Part shown: positions 1 to 7,362 of the stretch, piece by piece | Layout: each line of letters begins with the position of its first letter | Position numbering within the stretch: the stretch's first letter is position 1 | Assembly: GCA_036265385.1 (NCBI GenBank) | Contig: DATAPD010000042.1 | Location: 62,001 to 126,000, forward strand | DNA: 64,000 nt | Source of the DNA: DATAPD01 sp036265385 | GTDB taxonomy: Bacteria; Acidobacteriota; Terriglobia; Terriglobales; Acidobacteriaceae | Reading direction: 5' to 3' | The notes under the pieces: generated by a model | Seen by the model: the letters and a program-made list of their open reading frames with translations, nothing else | Told to the model about the DNA's origin: nothing | The model's database searches: none | Position numbers and translations under genes: made by a program

Positions 1-441
1 ACGTGAGCAAAATCGAAATGGTAATCAGAAAGAGTTGAGCAAACCCTCGCATTTCAAAATTCTATAGCACGGGCAAAGCATCATTCGTGTTTGGATTAGG
101 AATGGGGGAGCTCCTCGCGAGTCATCCTCAATCATTGTGTTGAGGAACTTGATGCGCATTCCACGGTGCTGGCGGTGGAAGGTCCGAAGTAGATCCTGTC
201 GGCGAAGCCTATATTCATTGGCACTTCGCATGAATTTTCCAAGCTCAAAGAATTCGGGGAGAGCTCTGCGACCCGCCTAAGACGCGGTCGCGAACAAAGT
301 TGGAACGCAAGAAGAACTCAACTGCTCGCGCATCTGCCCACCAGACTTTGCGTAAGCTCGCCAGTGCCCGTGTTCGCAGCGCGCCAAGAGCTAAGTAGTT
401 CAGCCTAGTCACTATGTGCCATGAGTTTGCATCGTTTGTAG
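1..441. other. No gene recognised (window start)
   Basis: Open frames of about 67 residues exist on the minus strand, but they lie in different frames from each other, match no family I recognise and have no good ribosome binding site. I see no RNA gene or repeat here. It could hold a decayed gene or simply be the upstream region of the HU gene. Confidence 0.4.
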
Positions 442-469
442 TTGACATTCAGAGAAGTCGGCTCAAAAT
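442..469 (+). promoter_or_regulatory. Candidate promoter of the HU gene
   Basis: A perfect -35 box TTGACA (442-447) is followed after 16 nt by CAAAAT (464-469), which matches four of six -10 positions. It lies about 90 nt upstream of the HU start codon. Inferred from consensus only. Confidence 0.4.
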
Positions 470-556
470 AGCACCCACAGGTTTCCACTCAGCTGAGCTT
501 TTCAGTCTCCCCCAGCGAAGCGGAGGACACCATGAGACCTGCCTACAGGAGAGACG

Positions 557-838
557 ATGAACAAAGCCGATCTCGTTGACCGCATCGCAGGCGCTTGCCA
601 TATCAGCAAGGCGCAGGCGACCACTGCGATCGACACCGCCGTCGATAGTGTTACCGCCGCCCTTAAGAAGGGAGACAGGGTGGCGTTAATCGGATTCGGC
701 ACATTCTCAGTGTCGCAGAGAAAAGCACGCAACGGACGCAACCCGCAGACCGGCGCCACCATTAAAATTGCCGCCCGCCGAGTCGCAAAATTCACCCCGG
801 GGGCTGACCTGAAGAAAGCAGTCAATAAGGGCAAGTAG
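557..838 (+). CDS. hup: HU family DNA-binding protein
   Basis: A 93-residue histone-like protein that bends and compacts DNA as a dimer in the nucleoid. The N-terminus (MNKADLVDRIA) and helical dimer region are typical, and the beta-arm carries the family signature GFGTFSVSQRKARNGRNPQT at about residues 46-65, with the intercalating RNP turn. Length is the usual 90-95. The start ATG follows an AGGAGAG ribosome binding site. It stands alone, with a candidate promoter upstream and a strong terminator downstream, so it is probably a monocistronic, highly expressed gene. HU and the closely related IHF subunits share this fold. The absence of any IHF-specific feature favours HU. Confidence 0.95.
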   Translation: MNKADLVDRIAGACHISKAQATTAIDTAVDSVTAALKKGDRVALIGFGTFSVSQRKARNGRNPQTGATIKIAARRVAKFTPGADLKKAVNKGK

Positions 839-856
839 GAATCTTGGATCGAACCA

Positions 857-885
857 ACGGCAGGGGGTCGGCCCTGCCGTTTTTC
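857..885 (+). terminator. Rho-independent terminator of hup
   Basis: A 9-bp perfect stem (857-865 with 872-880) with a 6-nt loop is followed directly by a T tract, 19 nt after the hup stop codon. Confidence 0.85.
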
Positions 886-965
886 ATTGGTCAAAAGTTG
901 GCCACGGTTTTTCGTGGATAAGCGCGAACCTTCTTATCATGCGTTTTGCGGCGAGGATTTTCGCT

Positions 966-1000
966 GACGGCCGACTACTCACTCCTGACTACTGGTTCTT
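966..1000. repeat. 7-bp period degenerate tandem repeat
   Basis: Two identical heptads GACTACT (973-979 and 987-993) flank a variant CACTCCT, with weaker heptads either side. This is one of about nine loci in the window with the same 7-bp period but different core words. It lies in the hup-rpmE intergenic region. Confidence 0.6.
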
Positions 1001-1058
1001 GCTGAATCCTTCCAAGCTCCTGTAGAATCAAAAGATTCGGAAGAGGTCCCATACAATC

Positions 1059-1292
1059 ATGAAACCCGCTATCCATCCTGTTTACAACGAAGTGCGCGTG
1101 CACTGCGCCTGCGGAAACACCTTTACTACGCGTTCGACCCATCGCGGCGACATCTCGGTAGAAATCTGCGCTGCCTGCCATCCGTTCTTCACCGGCAAGC
1201 AGAAGTTGCTCGACACGGCCGGCCGCGTCGAGCGGTTCCGTCGCAAATACGCCAAGAGCGATGCTGGCAAGGCTGAAACCGCCAAGAAGTAA
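1059..1292 (+). CDS. rpmE: 50S ribosomal protein L31
   Basis: A 77-residue component of the large ribosomal subunit, at the interface with the small subunit. The family core MKPAIHPVYNEV is followed by a CxC pair (residues 13-15) and a CxxC pair (about residues 36-39), so this is the zinc-binding 'C+' form of L31 that can also serve as a zinc store. The 3' part is lysine-rich, as usual. It is flanked by terminators and probably transcribed alone. No zinc-independent paralogue is visible in the window. Confidence 0.95.
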   Translation: MKPAIHPVYNEVRVHCACGNTFTTRSTHRGDISVEICAACHPFFTGKQKLLDTAGRVERFRRKYAKSDAGKAETAKK

Positions 1293-1314
1293 GAGCACGT
1301 CAGAGTTTTTCGCG

Positions 1315-1341
1315 AGCCCTCGCTTCGGCGAGGGCTTTCCA
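1315..1341 (+). terminator. Rho-independent terminator of rpmE
   Basis: A 9-bp perfect GC-rich stem (1315-1323 with 1328-1336) with a TTCG tetraloop and a short T run follows the rpmE stop codon. Confidence 0.8.
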
Positions 1342-1373
1342 TTTTGAGCTGCGTTTTAGGTTTTCGTAGGAAC

Positions 1374-1952
1374 ATGGAAGGCATCAAGCTCTCAACGACC
1401 TTGTGGGTGATCTGGTTCGCCTACTGGGTCTTCTCCGCGCGGCATCGAGTTCGCGACACGCCGGAAGCGCCTCTCAAACGTGAGTCGGCCGGTGGTCGCC
1501 TTCTTTACCAGCTATTGATGACCGCAGGATTTCTTTTGATGTTCTGGCGCGTGCGCCTGCCTGATCTTGGCATTCGTCTGTGGCCCGATACGCGTGCAAT
1601 GCTGGTGCTGGGACTTGCCATTCAGGCCGTGGGGTTGATGTTCGCGGTGTGGGCTCGACGTGTTCTGGGAAAAAACTGGTCGGCGCGCGTCGCGATTGGT
1701 GCAGAACAGTTTCTCGTCTTTGGGGGGCCTTATCGGTTTGTCCGTCACCCGATCTACAGCGGGCTCCTGTTTGCGCTGCTCGGATCACTGGTGGTGATCG
1801 GCACGGGCCAAGCCGTCTTGGGCTTTGCGCTGATCGTGGTATCGATTCTGATCAAGGTCCGCCGCGAGGAAGTAGCGTTACGGGACCATTTTGGGGAGGA
1901 GTACGAAGAATACACGAGGAGAGTGCCTGGGCTGGTGCCGACGCCGTGGTAA
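1374..1952 (+). CDS. Isoprenylcysteine carboxyl methyltransferase-like membrane protein
   Basis: A 192-residue integral membrane protein with about five hydrophobic segments. The C-terminal half has the ICMT/PEMT fold signature: GPYRFVRHPIYSGLL (about residues 128-142) and a distal acidic EEVALRDHFGEEYEEY segment, which bind S-adenosylmethionine in this superfamily. Bacterial members methylate lipids or unknown small molecules, and the substrate here cannot be read from sequence. An upstream TTG (1344) would add 10 residues. The ATG at 1374 is preferred because AGGAA precedes it and it avoids the rpmE terminator. It probably starts its own transcript. Confidence 0.75.
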   Translation: MEGIKLSTTLWVIWFAYWVFSARHRVRDTPEAPLKRESAGGRLLYQLLMTAGFLLMFWRVRLPDLGIRLWPDTRAMLVLGLAIQAVGLMFAVWARRVLGKNWSARVAIGAEQFLVFGGPYRFVRHPIYSGLLFALLGSLVVIGTGQAVLGFALIVVSILIKVRREEVALRDHFGEEYEEYTRRVPGLVPTPW

Positions 1953-1974
1953 TTCAGATGCGGTTCACTCCGTC

Positions 1975-2451
1975 TTATCCCTTGCTTTGTGATTCGACCA
2001 TAACCTCACTGACCTTTTCGCCAACGCTGTTGTAGACGACTTCTTGCTGCTGCAAACGGGCAGGTTCAGGAGACAAGGCCGGAGTAGTCGCGGGGGAAGG
2101 AACCGGAGACGATGCCTCTGGAATCTCTGCTGTAGCGGTCTCCAGTGCGATCGGTTTTTTGATCCAACGATTTAGGTAGAAAACCAGAATCACGGTCAAC
2201 GTAAATTCGAGAAGTGACCCGATTATCGATTCCCACTGAAACGGTAGACGAGCAGCGCTTTCAAACAAGACGGATTCCGTTCGTCCCGAAATCGCTTTCC
2301 CGATGATAGGAACCAGCACATACCAGGTGAATGCATTGAGAAGACGCCACACCGCCTGAGCGAGCACAACCGCCAAGGCGATTTGCCCAACCCGTTTCTT
2401 CAGAATGCCGGATCTAAGTTCTTCTAGGAAAGCTTTAGGGTTTTCGTCCAT
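1975..2451 (-). CDS. MscL-like small membrane protein
   Basis: A 158-residue protein with two hydrophobic helices (about residues 18-50 and 72-100), a short connecting segment and a charged Pro/Ala/Ser-rich C-terminal tail. The order N-terminal amphipathic segment (LEELRSGILKKRVGQIA), helix, periplasmic loop, helix and basic residues resembles large-conductance mechanosensitive channels, though the usual glycine-rich pore helix is poorly conserved. I call it MscL-like by topology and faint sequence resemblance, not by a clear signature. The open frame extends upstream to 2769 but overlaps dusB. The ATG at 2451 leaves a 67-nt divergent promoter region shared with dusB. Confidence 0.5.
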   Translation of the reverse strand: MDENPKAFLEELRSGILKKRVGQIALAVVLAQAVWRLLNAFTWYVLVPIIGKAISGRTESVLFESAARLPFQWESIIGSLLEFTLTVILVFYLNRWIKKPIALETATAEIPEASSPVPSPATTPALSPEPARLQQQEVVYNSVGEKVSEVMVESQSKG

Positions 2452-2518
2452 ACAAGCTCGTACGTGCCGGGATTGTGTCACATCCGACTTAGTTGGAGAA
2501 GCCCTGTAAAATACGATT

Positions 2519-3625
2519 GTGCGCAAGCATTTTGAAAATCCGGCGGTCCCGCGAGTTGGTGAAGCTGCGCCCGCCTCACAAGCGCTAGTTCCGACCAGCC
2601 TCTCGATTGGTGGAGTCCGGATCGCGCCTGCAACCGTGCTTGCTCCCATGGCCGGTGTGACAGACACGGTTTTTCGCCGATTCATCCGCAACCTAAACGG
2701 ATGCGGCCTGATCATGACCGAGTTCACCTCGGCGGATGGTGTGCTCCGCGGCAAAGACAAAAAAGCCAAACGTTACCTTCACTTCTACGAAGACGAGCAC
2801 CCGATTTCCGCGCAACTGTTCGGATCGAATCCGCAAGTCATGGCCGATGCGGCCCGCATGGTCGAAGACCTCGGCTTCGATCTCGTGGACCTGAACCTGG
2901 GGTGTCCCGCGAAAAAAGTAGTGAAGTGCAATGGCGGTTCTGGGCTGCTGCGCGATCTGCCCCTCATCGGCGAAATCTTTCGAAAAGTGCGCGCGGCCGT
3001 GACCATTCCGTTCACGGTGAAGTTCCGCGCCGGATGGAGTGATGACGAGATTGTCTGCGTAGAACTGGCCAAGATGGCCGAGGATTGCGGACTTGCTGCC
3101 GTCGCACTTCATGCACGCACGCGCGAGCAAGGCTACAGCGGCAATGCACGCTGGGAATGGATCGCGCATGTGAAACAAGCTGTCGGCATTCCTGTGATTG
3201 GCAACGGCGATATCCGCTCGCCCGAAGACGCGTGCGCGATGGTGGCCCAGACCGGATGCGACGCCGTGATGATCGGGCGCATGGCACCCTCGAATCCATG
3301 GATCTTTCGACAGATCGAGCAGTACATCACGCGTGCGGATCGCTCCTACGATCATCCGTCCGAAGGTGATCGCTATCAGATGATTCGCACGTACTTCAGC
3401 ATGCTGATCGAAGAAGGATTTCCGGACGCCGAGGGCAAGATGAAGCAGTTCGCCTCCTGGTTCACACACGGCGTGCCGGGTGGGGCAGCTCTGCGCAAGC
3501 AGATTTACGAGTCGAAGAGCGCTCTCGAGATTCTAGCGAGGGTAGAAGAGTTCTTCGAGACTAGATTAGGCGCTCAGCATTCAGCAATCAGCATTCAGTT
3601 CGCAACAGCTAGTGCTAACAACTAG
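2519..3625 (+). CDS. dusB: tRNA-dihydrouridine synthase (DusB type)
   Basis: A 368-residue flavoenzyme that reduces uridine to dihydrouridine in the tRNA D-loop using NADPH. It is a TIM barrel with FMN-binding APMAGVTD (about residues 42-49), the catalytic-cysteine motif NLGCPAKKVV (about 125-134), the KFRAGW segment, HART and the phosphate-binding GNGDI and VMIGR. The start is a GTG at 2519. No strong ribosome binding site is visible, so the exact start is uncertain. The last 16 residues (353-368) are encoded by a 7-bp tandem repeat that also contains the stop codon, so the C-terminus looks like a repeat insertion or read-through into an intergenic repeat. Confidence 0.9.
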   Translation: MRKHFENPAVPRVGEAAPASQALVPTSLSIGGVRIAPATVLAPMAGVTDTVFRRFIRNLNGCGLIMTEFTSADGVLRGKDKKAKRYLHFYEDEHPISAQLFGSNPQVMADAARMVEDLGFDLVDLNLGCPAKKVVKCNGGSGLLRDLPLIGEIFRKVRAAVTIPFTVKFRAGWSDDEIVCVELAKMAEDCGLAAVALHARTREQGYSGNARWEWIAHVKQAVGIPVIGNGDIRSPEDACAMVAQTGCDAVMIGRMAPSNPWIFRQIEQYITRADRSYDHPSEGDRYQMIRTYFSMLIEEGFPDAEGKMKQFASWFTHGVPGGAALRKQIYESKSALEILARVEEFFETRLGAQHSAISIQFATASANN

Positions 3626-3632
3626 CAGCTAC
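3575..3632. repeat. 7-bp period tandem repeats at the dusB 3' end
   Basis: Heptads CAGCATT, CAGCAAT, CAGCATT run from 3575 to 3595. A second 7-bp periodic block built on the word CTA (3607-3632) follows. The dusB stop codon (3623-3625) lies inside the second block. The same AGCATTC-type heptads recur at 4934-4961. Confidence 0.75.
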
Positions 3633-3749
3633 GCTTTGGCACAGTTATCAGGAACCACGAAAGCGAAAGCTGCCTATTGCTGCGAAATAAATCTATGCTC
3701 TCAGAAAACATGACCGCTGGACAACTTTGCGTTTAGAAGCGATTTAAGG

Positions 3750-3810
3750 CCTCTCTTGGGCTGGGATGAGCTTCCGGGTCGACCCCCGTTACAAACGGTG
3801 ATTCTAGAGG
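3750..3810. other. Possible upstream structured segment
   Basis: CCTCT (3750-3754) can pair with AGAGG (3806-3810), enclosing a perfect 10-nt palindrome (3776-3785) and a 5-bp hairpin CCGTT/AACGG (3786-3798). This could be part of the same RNA as the structure at 3843-3922. Evidence is base complementarity only. Confidence 0.25.
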
Positions 3811-3842
3811 ATTTTAAATCGATTTATCTCGGGTTTTATGCG

Positions 3843-3922
3843 AGGGTGAGATCGACAAAACAGTCGATTGATTCCAGCGCGTTCCCGATTTCGATCGGCG
3901 AAAGGGCGTTCTCACCCTTTTC
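3843..3922 (+). ncRNA. Candidate structured RNA, three-way junction
   Basis: An outer 8-bp helix (3843-3850 with 3911-3918) encloses a perfect 6-bp hairpin (3851-3856 with 3863-3868, 6-nt loop) that abuts it directly, and a 5-bp hairpin (3885-3889 with 3894-3898) closed by a TTCG loop. A T run follows the outer helix on the plus strand. The TTCG loop and T run favour plus-strand RNA. The element sits in a 338-nt gap between convergent dusB and the MBL gene, which has no convincing protein gene. It could be a small RNA, a 3'-UTR element of dusB or an elaborate terminator. It was not folded by software. Confidence 0.4.
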
Positions 3923-3963
3923 CTTCATAGATATACAATAAAATTACAATATAGCTCATCCGC

Positions 3964-4794
3964 CTACGCCGTAGGGGGGCTCAAGGTCATCCGCCCGGCC
4001 TCTTGTCGAATATATCCCCAAGGTGTGGTGTGGTCGTGGGTGAAAACGGTCAGCCAACGTCCGGGCAGGGCTTCGGCGTAATAGCGTTTGCGGCTTTCGA
4101 TAGTCTGCAGGGGGTAGACGTCGTACGACATGACCCAGGTGAGATCGATATGGGCAGCTGTGGGGATGAGATCTGAAATGTAGCAAGCAGTTTGTCCCGC
4201 GCTGGTGATGATGACGGCTTGCATGTTGCCGGTATGGCCAGGGAAGACCCGCACGGAAATTCCAGGAACGATCTCCTGATCGCCGCGCAAAAGTTTCATC
4301 TGCCCTGATTCAACGAGTGGATCGTAATTCGGACTGAGATAGCTGATCGCATCCCGCTCGAGTTGTAGACGTGCGTGCTGCCATTCCCCTTCCTGAACGT
4401 AGTAGGTGGCGCGAGGGAAGGTTGGAACGATGTTGTCGCCCTTCCGCATGGTGTTCCATCCGCAGTGATCGAAATGCAGATGCGTGTTGATAACGATGTC
4501 GATGTCATCGGGAGCGAGGCCCGCGGCGGAAAGGTTGTCGAGCAGTTCCGCAGGCTGACCGTGGATTTTGACCAGCTTCTCCGGAAGTTTGCTTCCGATA
4601 CCAGTTTCGACGAGCACGTTGCGATCGCCAGTGCGGATGAGGAGCGAGTTGAGTCCGGCAGTGATGTAGTTGCGGTCATCGGGAGTCATGCGACGCGACC
4701 AGAGGACCTTTGGCACGACGCCGAAGAAGGCGCCGCCATCGATGGGGTAAGTGCCATCGGAGAGGATGGTGAGATCGAAATTGCCCAGGTTCAT
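3964..4794 (-). CDS. MBL-fold metallo-hydrolase
   Basis: A 276-residue cytoplasmic hydrolase of the metallo-beta-lactamase fold with a dinuclear metal site. The defining HLHFDHCG motif is at about residues 105-112. Later metal ligands are visible in FPGHTGN (about 185-191), the ISDL aspartate and the FTHDH histidines near residue 253. The N-terminal part resembles N-acyl-homoserine-lactone lactonase-type proteins (DGTYPIDGG, then LLIRTGDRNVLVETG), but sequence alone does not give the substrate. No signal peptide is seen. The region just upstream of the start is a 7-bp tandem repeat with no Shine-Dalgarno sequence, so translation initiation may be weak. Confidence 0.85.
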   Translation of the reverse strand: MNLGNFDLTILSDGTYPIDGGAFFGVVPKVLWSRRMTPDDRNYITAGLNSLLIRTGDRNVLVETGIGSKLPEKLVKIHGQPAELLDNLSAAGLAPDDIDIVINTHLHFDHCGWNTMRKGDNIVPTFPRATYYVQEGEWQHARLQLERDAISYLSPNYDPLVESGQMKLLRGDQEIVPGISVRVFPGHTGNMQAVIITSAGQTACYISDLIPTAAHIDLTWVMSYDVYPLQTIESRKRYYAEALPGRWLTVFTHDHTTPWGYIRQEAGRMTLSPPTA

Positions 4795-4797
4795 GGA

Positions 4798-4813
4798 AGT
4801 AGTCAGGAGTCAG
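4798..4813. repeat. 7-bp period tandem repeat
   Basis: Two heptads, AGTAGTC and AGGAGTC, followed by a partial third. They lie immediately upstream of the MBL gene start (minus strand), where the ribosome binding site would be. The words resemble the reverse complement of the repeat at 973-993. Confidence 0.5.
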
Positions 4814-4858
4814 CGCGGCTGTAGTGATTTTATCGTGCGGCGACGCGGTCGGAGAACG

Positions 4859-4900
4859 GCTGCTGGCTCACAGCTAAGTGCTAATGGCTAATTGCAGATT
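4859..4900. repeat. 7-bp period tandem repeat
   Basis: Three successive heptads GCTAAGT, GCTAATG and GCTAATT (4873-4893) are flanked by more diverged units (GCTGCTG before, GCAGATT after). They lie in the 256-nt gap between the divergently read MBL start and the S9 peptidase 3' end, which holds repeats and no gene. Confidence 0.65.
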
Positions 4901-4933
4901 CCTCCTTGCTCGCTACGCTCGCGTGTGTGAAAA

Positions 4934-4965
4934 AGCAATCAGCATTCAGCAGTCAGCATTCAGCC
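4934..4965. repeat. 7-bp period tandem repeat
   Basis: Four heptads AGCAATC, AGCATTC, AGCAGTC, AGCATTC (4934-4961) plus a partial unit. The same core word occurs at the dusB 3' end (3575-3595), in the same orientation. Confidence 0.75.
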
Positions 4966-5050
4966 AAGAGAGGTTCGTGGTGATGGCACAAGCGCCGGGA
5001 TCGAAGTCCATGGCTCAAAGCCGCGGCTCGCAGCTCGTGACCCGCCGCGC

Positions 5051-7291
5051 TCACTTCAACTCTCTCTCCCAGTGTTCTTCCATCAGGTGGAACAGCTGGC
5101 TGCGGGCGGCGCTGCCTGCGATGCCGTGCGTTTTGTTCGGATAGATCATCAGGTGGAATTGCTTTCCTGCCTTGATGAGCGCATCGATCATCTGCACCGA
5201 GTTCTGAAAATGAACGTTGTCGTCGCTCGTGCCGTGGGCGAGAAACAATGCGCCATGTAGCTTCGGCGCGTCTTTCGTGATGGGCTTGTCGTATTCGAGG
5301 AGATTGTCTTTCAGTAGGCCCATGTAGCGCTCGGTGTAGATGGAGTCGTAGTTGTGCCAATCGGTGACGGGCGACACGGCAACTCCAGCCTTGAACCGAT
5401 CGGAGTGGGTCAGCGCATAAAGTGTCATGGATGCGCCGTTCGACCATCCCCAGATGCCGATGCGGTCGCGATCGATCTGCGGATACTGTGGCAGCAACTG
5501 ATCGATAGCGGTGAGTTGATCTTTCAACTCCACACCACCGAACTGATGACGAGTAGCGGCGCTGAACTTTTTGCCGCGGTTTGGAGTGCCGCGGTTATCG
5601 ACGGAGAAAATCGCGAAGCCCTGGGTGAGCAGGTATTGATGGAACAGGCCGGTAGTGCCTCCCCAAACGCGAGTGACAGTCTGTCCCGCTGGGCCGCCGT
5701 AGACATCCACGATCAGCGGCACCTTCCCTGTCGCATTCGGAGGCAGGAGCACGTATCCGTGCAAGATCGTTCCGTCATCGGCTTTAAAGTCGAGGAATTT
5801 GGGATCGATCAGACTATAGTCCGCCACGTTGCGACTCTCCCAAAACACCTGGCAAGTCCCACCGACCGTGCATAACGAGGAACGCGGAGGCGTGTTGCTG
5901 CTGGAAAACGTCGCGGCATAGTGCTTGCCATCGTCGGAAACAATACTGGCGTAGGTGCCTTCGTCTTTTGAAAGTCGAGTGAGGCCAGTGCCGTCGAACT
6001 TGACTGAGTAGAGCTGATTCTGTCGCGGGTCGTCCTGGTTGGAAGTGAATAGAACCGCGCCGCCTTGTTCGTCGATACCATCGACCTGAATAACTTCGTA
6101 GTCGCCTTTCTCAAGTTGGTTCTCAAGTTTGGCGTCGGCTGAGAGCGGATCCGATTGGCCGAAGCTGTAGAGGTACAAGTGAGTGTGTCCGTCACGCCAA
6201 CTGGACCACAAGAAGCGGTCACCTGATTTAAGAACGTGGAAATCGTCGTTCACATTGACCCAAGCATCCGGACTGGATTCGGTGAGGACCTTTCGGGATT
6301 TCCCGGAGCGCGAGTCAATGAAGTAGAGGTCCATCGTGTTTTGTTCGCGGTTGAGGACCTGGGCCCAAAGCCATCCATCGCGGATCCAACCAAAGCGCGG
6401 AATATAGAACTCGGGGTCCTTGGTAAGAGTCACCCATTTCACCTTGCCACCGTCCGCGTCGACAACGCCAAGGCGAACGGCCGGATTTGGATCACCGGCC
6501 TTCGGATATTTCTGCTTGTCCACGTTGGGGTGAGTGGGCATCCAGTCCGTGATGGGGTAGGTGGGGACACTGGTTTCATCCATTTGGAGGAAAGCGACCT
6601 CCGAGCCGCCCGGGGACCAGAAATAGTTGCTGCGCACTCCGAGTTCTTCGGCGTACACCCAGTCGACCTCGCCGTTCAGAAGATTTTCATCGGTGTCCTT
6701 GGTGAGGGCTTTCGTTTTGCTTTTACCGTCGACTGTCTGCACGAACAGGTTGTGCTTGCGAACGAAGGCGAGCCGAGAGCCATCCGGGGAAAACTTGGGA
6801 TCGCCGCTTGGGTCGGGAGACGAGGTGATCTGTACGGCCGCGCCACTCTCGAGCGAGTAGAGCCAGAGTTGTCCCTGAGAATCGAAGAGCAGATGCTTCG
6901 AATCAGGAGACCAGTTGTAGGCAGCGACGTTATAGCGGGTAACCCGTTCTTTTTCACGCTCGTCTTTGATTTTCTCCGCGGAGGGTGCAAGCGTTGCGAG
7001 CTTCGACTCGCTGACAAGCACTTTCTTCTCGCCGGTTGCAGCATCGACATACCAAAGCTCGCCATGATCGCCGGAATCGTCGCGCTGTACGTAGGAGAGC
7101 ATCTTGCCGTCAGGGCTCCACTTCATGGTCTCGGGAGCGCGCCCGGTGAGGCTGCCCTCGGCGAAGATGGCTTCGATGGTGAGAGGCTTTTTGTTGGCTG
7201 GAGCGGACTGCGCAGATGCGATTTGAAGCGTAAGGGCAATGAAGAACGAGAAAAAGGACAAGGGTTTCAAATCCGACTCCGTTGAAATCAT
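5051..7291 (-). CDS. S9 family serine peptidase, dipeptidyl peptidase IV-like, secreted
   Basis: A 746-residue exported peptidase. An N-terminal signal peptide (SFFSFFIALTLQIASAQS) precedes a beta-propeller domain (about residues 50-500, with repeated WSPDGKMLSYV / FSPDGSRLAFV blades) and a C-terminal alpha/beta hydrolase domain. The nucleophile serine is in GWSNGA, the acid in HGTSDDNVHF and the histidine in NKTHGIAG close to the C-terminus, giving the Ser-Asp-His order of prolyl oligopeptidases. The family cleaves Xaa-Pro dipeptides from peptide N-termini in the periplasm, so a role in peptide scavenging is inferred. The open frame runs to 7444, but the ATG at 7291 gives the signal peptide and avoids the divergent neighbour at 7363. 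Confidence 0.9.
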   Translation of the reverse strand: MISTESDLKPLSFFSFFIALTLQIASAQSAPANKKPLTIEAIFAEGSLTGRAPETMKWSPDGKMLSYVQRDDSGDHGELWYVDAATGEKKVLVSESKLATLAPSAEKIKDEREKERVTRYNVAAYNWSPDSKHLLFDSQGQLWLYSLESGAAVQITSSPDPSGDPKFSPDGSRLAFVRKHNLFVQTVDGKSKTKALTKDTDENLLNGEVDWVYAEELGVRSNYFWSPGGSEVAFLQMDETSVPTYPITDWMPTHPNVDKQKYPKAGDPNPAVRLGVVDADGGKVKWVTLTKDPEFYIPRFGWIRDGWLWAQVLNREQNTMDLYFIDSRSGKSRKVLTESSPDAWVNVNDDFHVLKSGDRFLWSSWRDGHTHLYLYSFGQSDPLSADAKLENQLEKGDYEVIQVDGIDEQGGAVLFTSNQDDPRQNQLYSVKFDGTGLTRLSKDEGTYASIVSDDGKHYAATFSSSNTPPRSSLCTVGGTCQVFWESRNVADYSLIDPKFLDFKADDGTILHGYVLLPPNATGKVPLIVDVYGGPAGQTVTRVWGGTTGLFHQYLLTQGFAIFSVDNRGTPNRGKKFSAATRHQFGGVELKDQLTAIDQLLPQYPQIDRDRIGIWGWSNGASMTLYALTHSDRFKAGVAVSPVTDWHNYDSIYTERYMGLLKDNLLEYDKPITKDAPKLHGALFLAHGTSDDNVHFQNSVQMIDALIKAGKQFHLMIYPNKTHGIAGSAARSQLFHLMEEHWERELK

Positions 7292-7362
7292 GCAGTATGC
7301 AGGGCTGAAAAGTGTACACCCTTCGTAAGGTGCCGAGTGCATTGCTATTCCGCAGGAAATCG

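Noticed and set aside
25..448. Two 67-68 residue frames on the minus strand at the window start
   Set aside because: They are in different frames and neither has a family match, so they are not reported as genes.
2693..3469. Open frame antisense to dusB
   Set aside because: DusB is unambiguous, and the opposite frame is a shadow of its codon usage.
3756..3941. Possible 61-residue protein in the dusB-MBL gap
   Set aside because: No ribosome binding site and no recognisable sequence. The region is better explained by RNA-like pairing.
3575..4965. Repeats considered as a CRISPR array
   Set aside because: Units are only 7 bp, adjacent without spacers and degenerate. No cas genes are present.
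6236..7285. Long open frame antisense to the S9 peptidase
   Set aside because: The sense strand encodes a complete peptidase with a catalytic triad. The antisense frame matches no family I recognise and is explained by codon bias.
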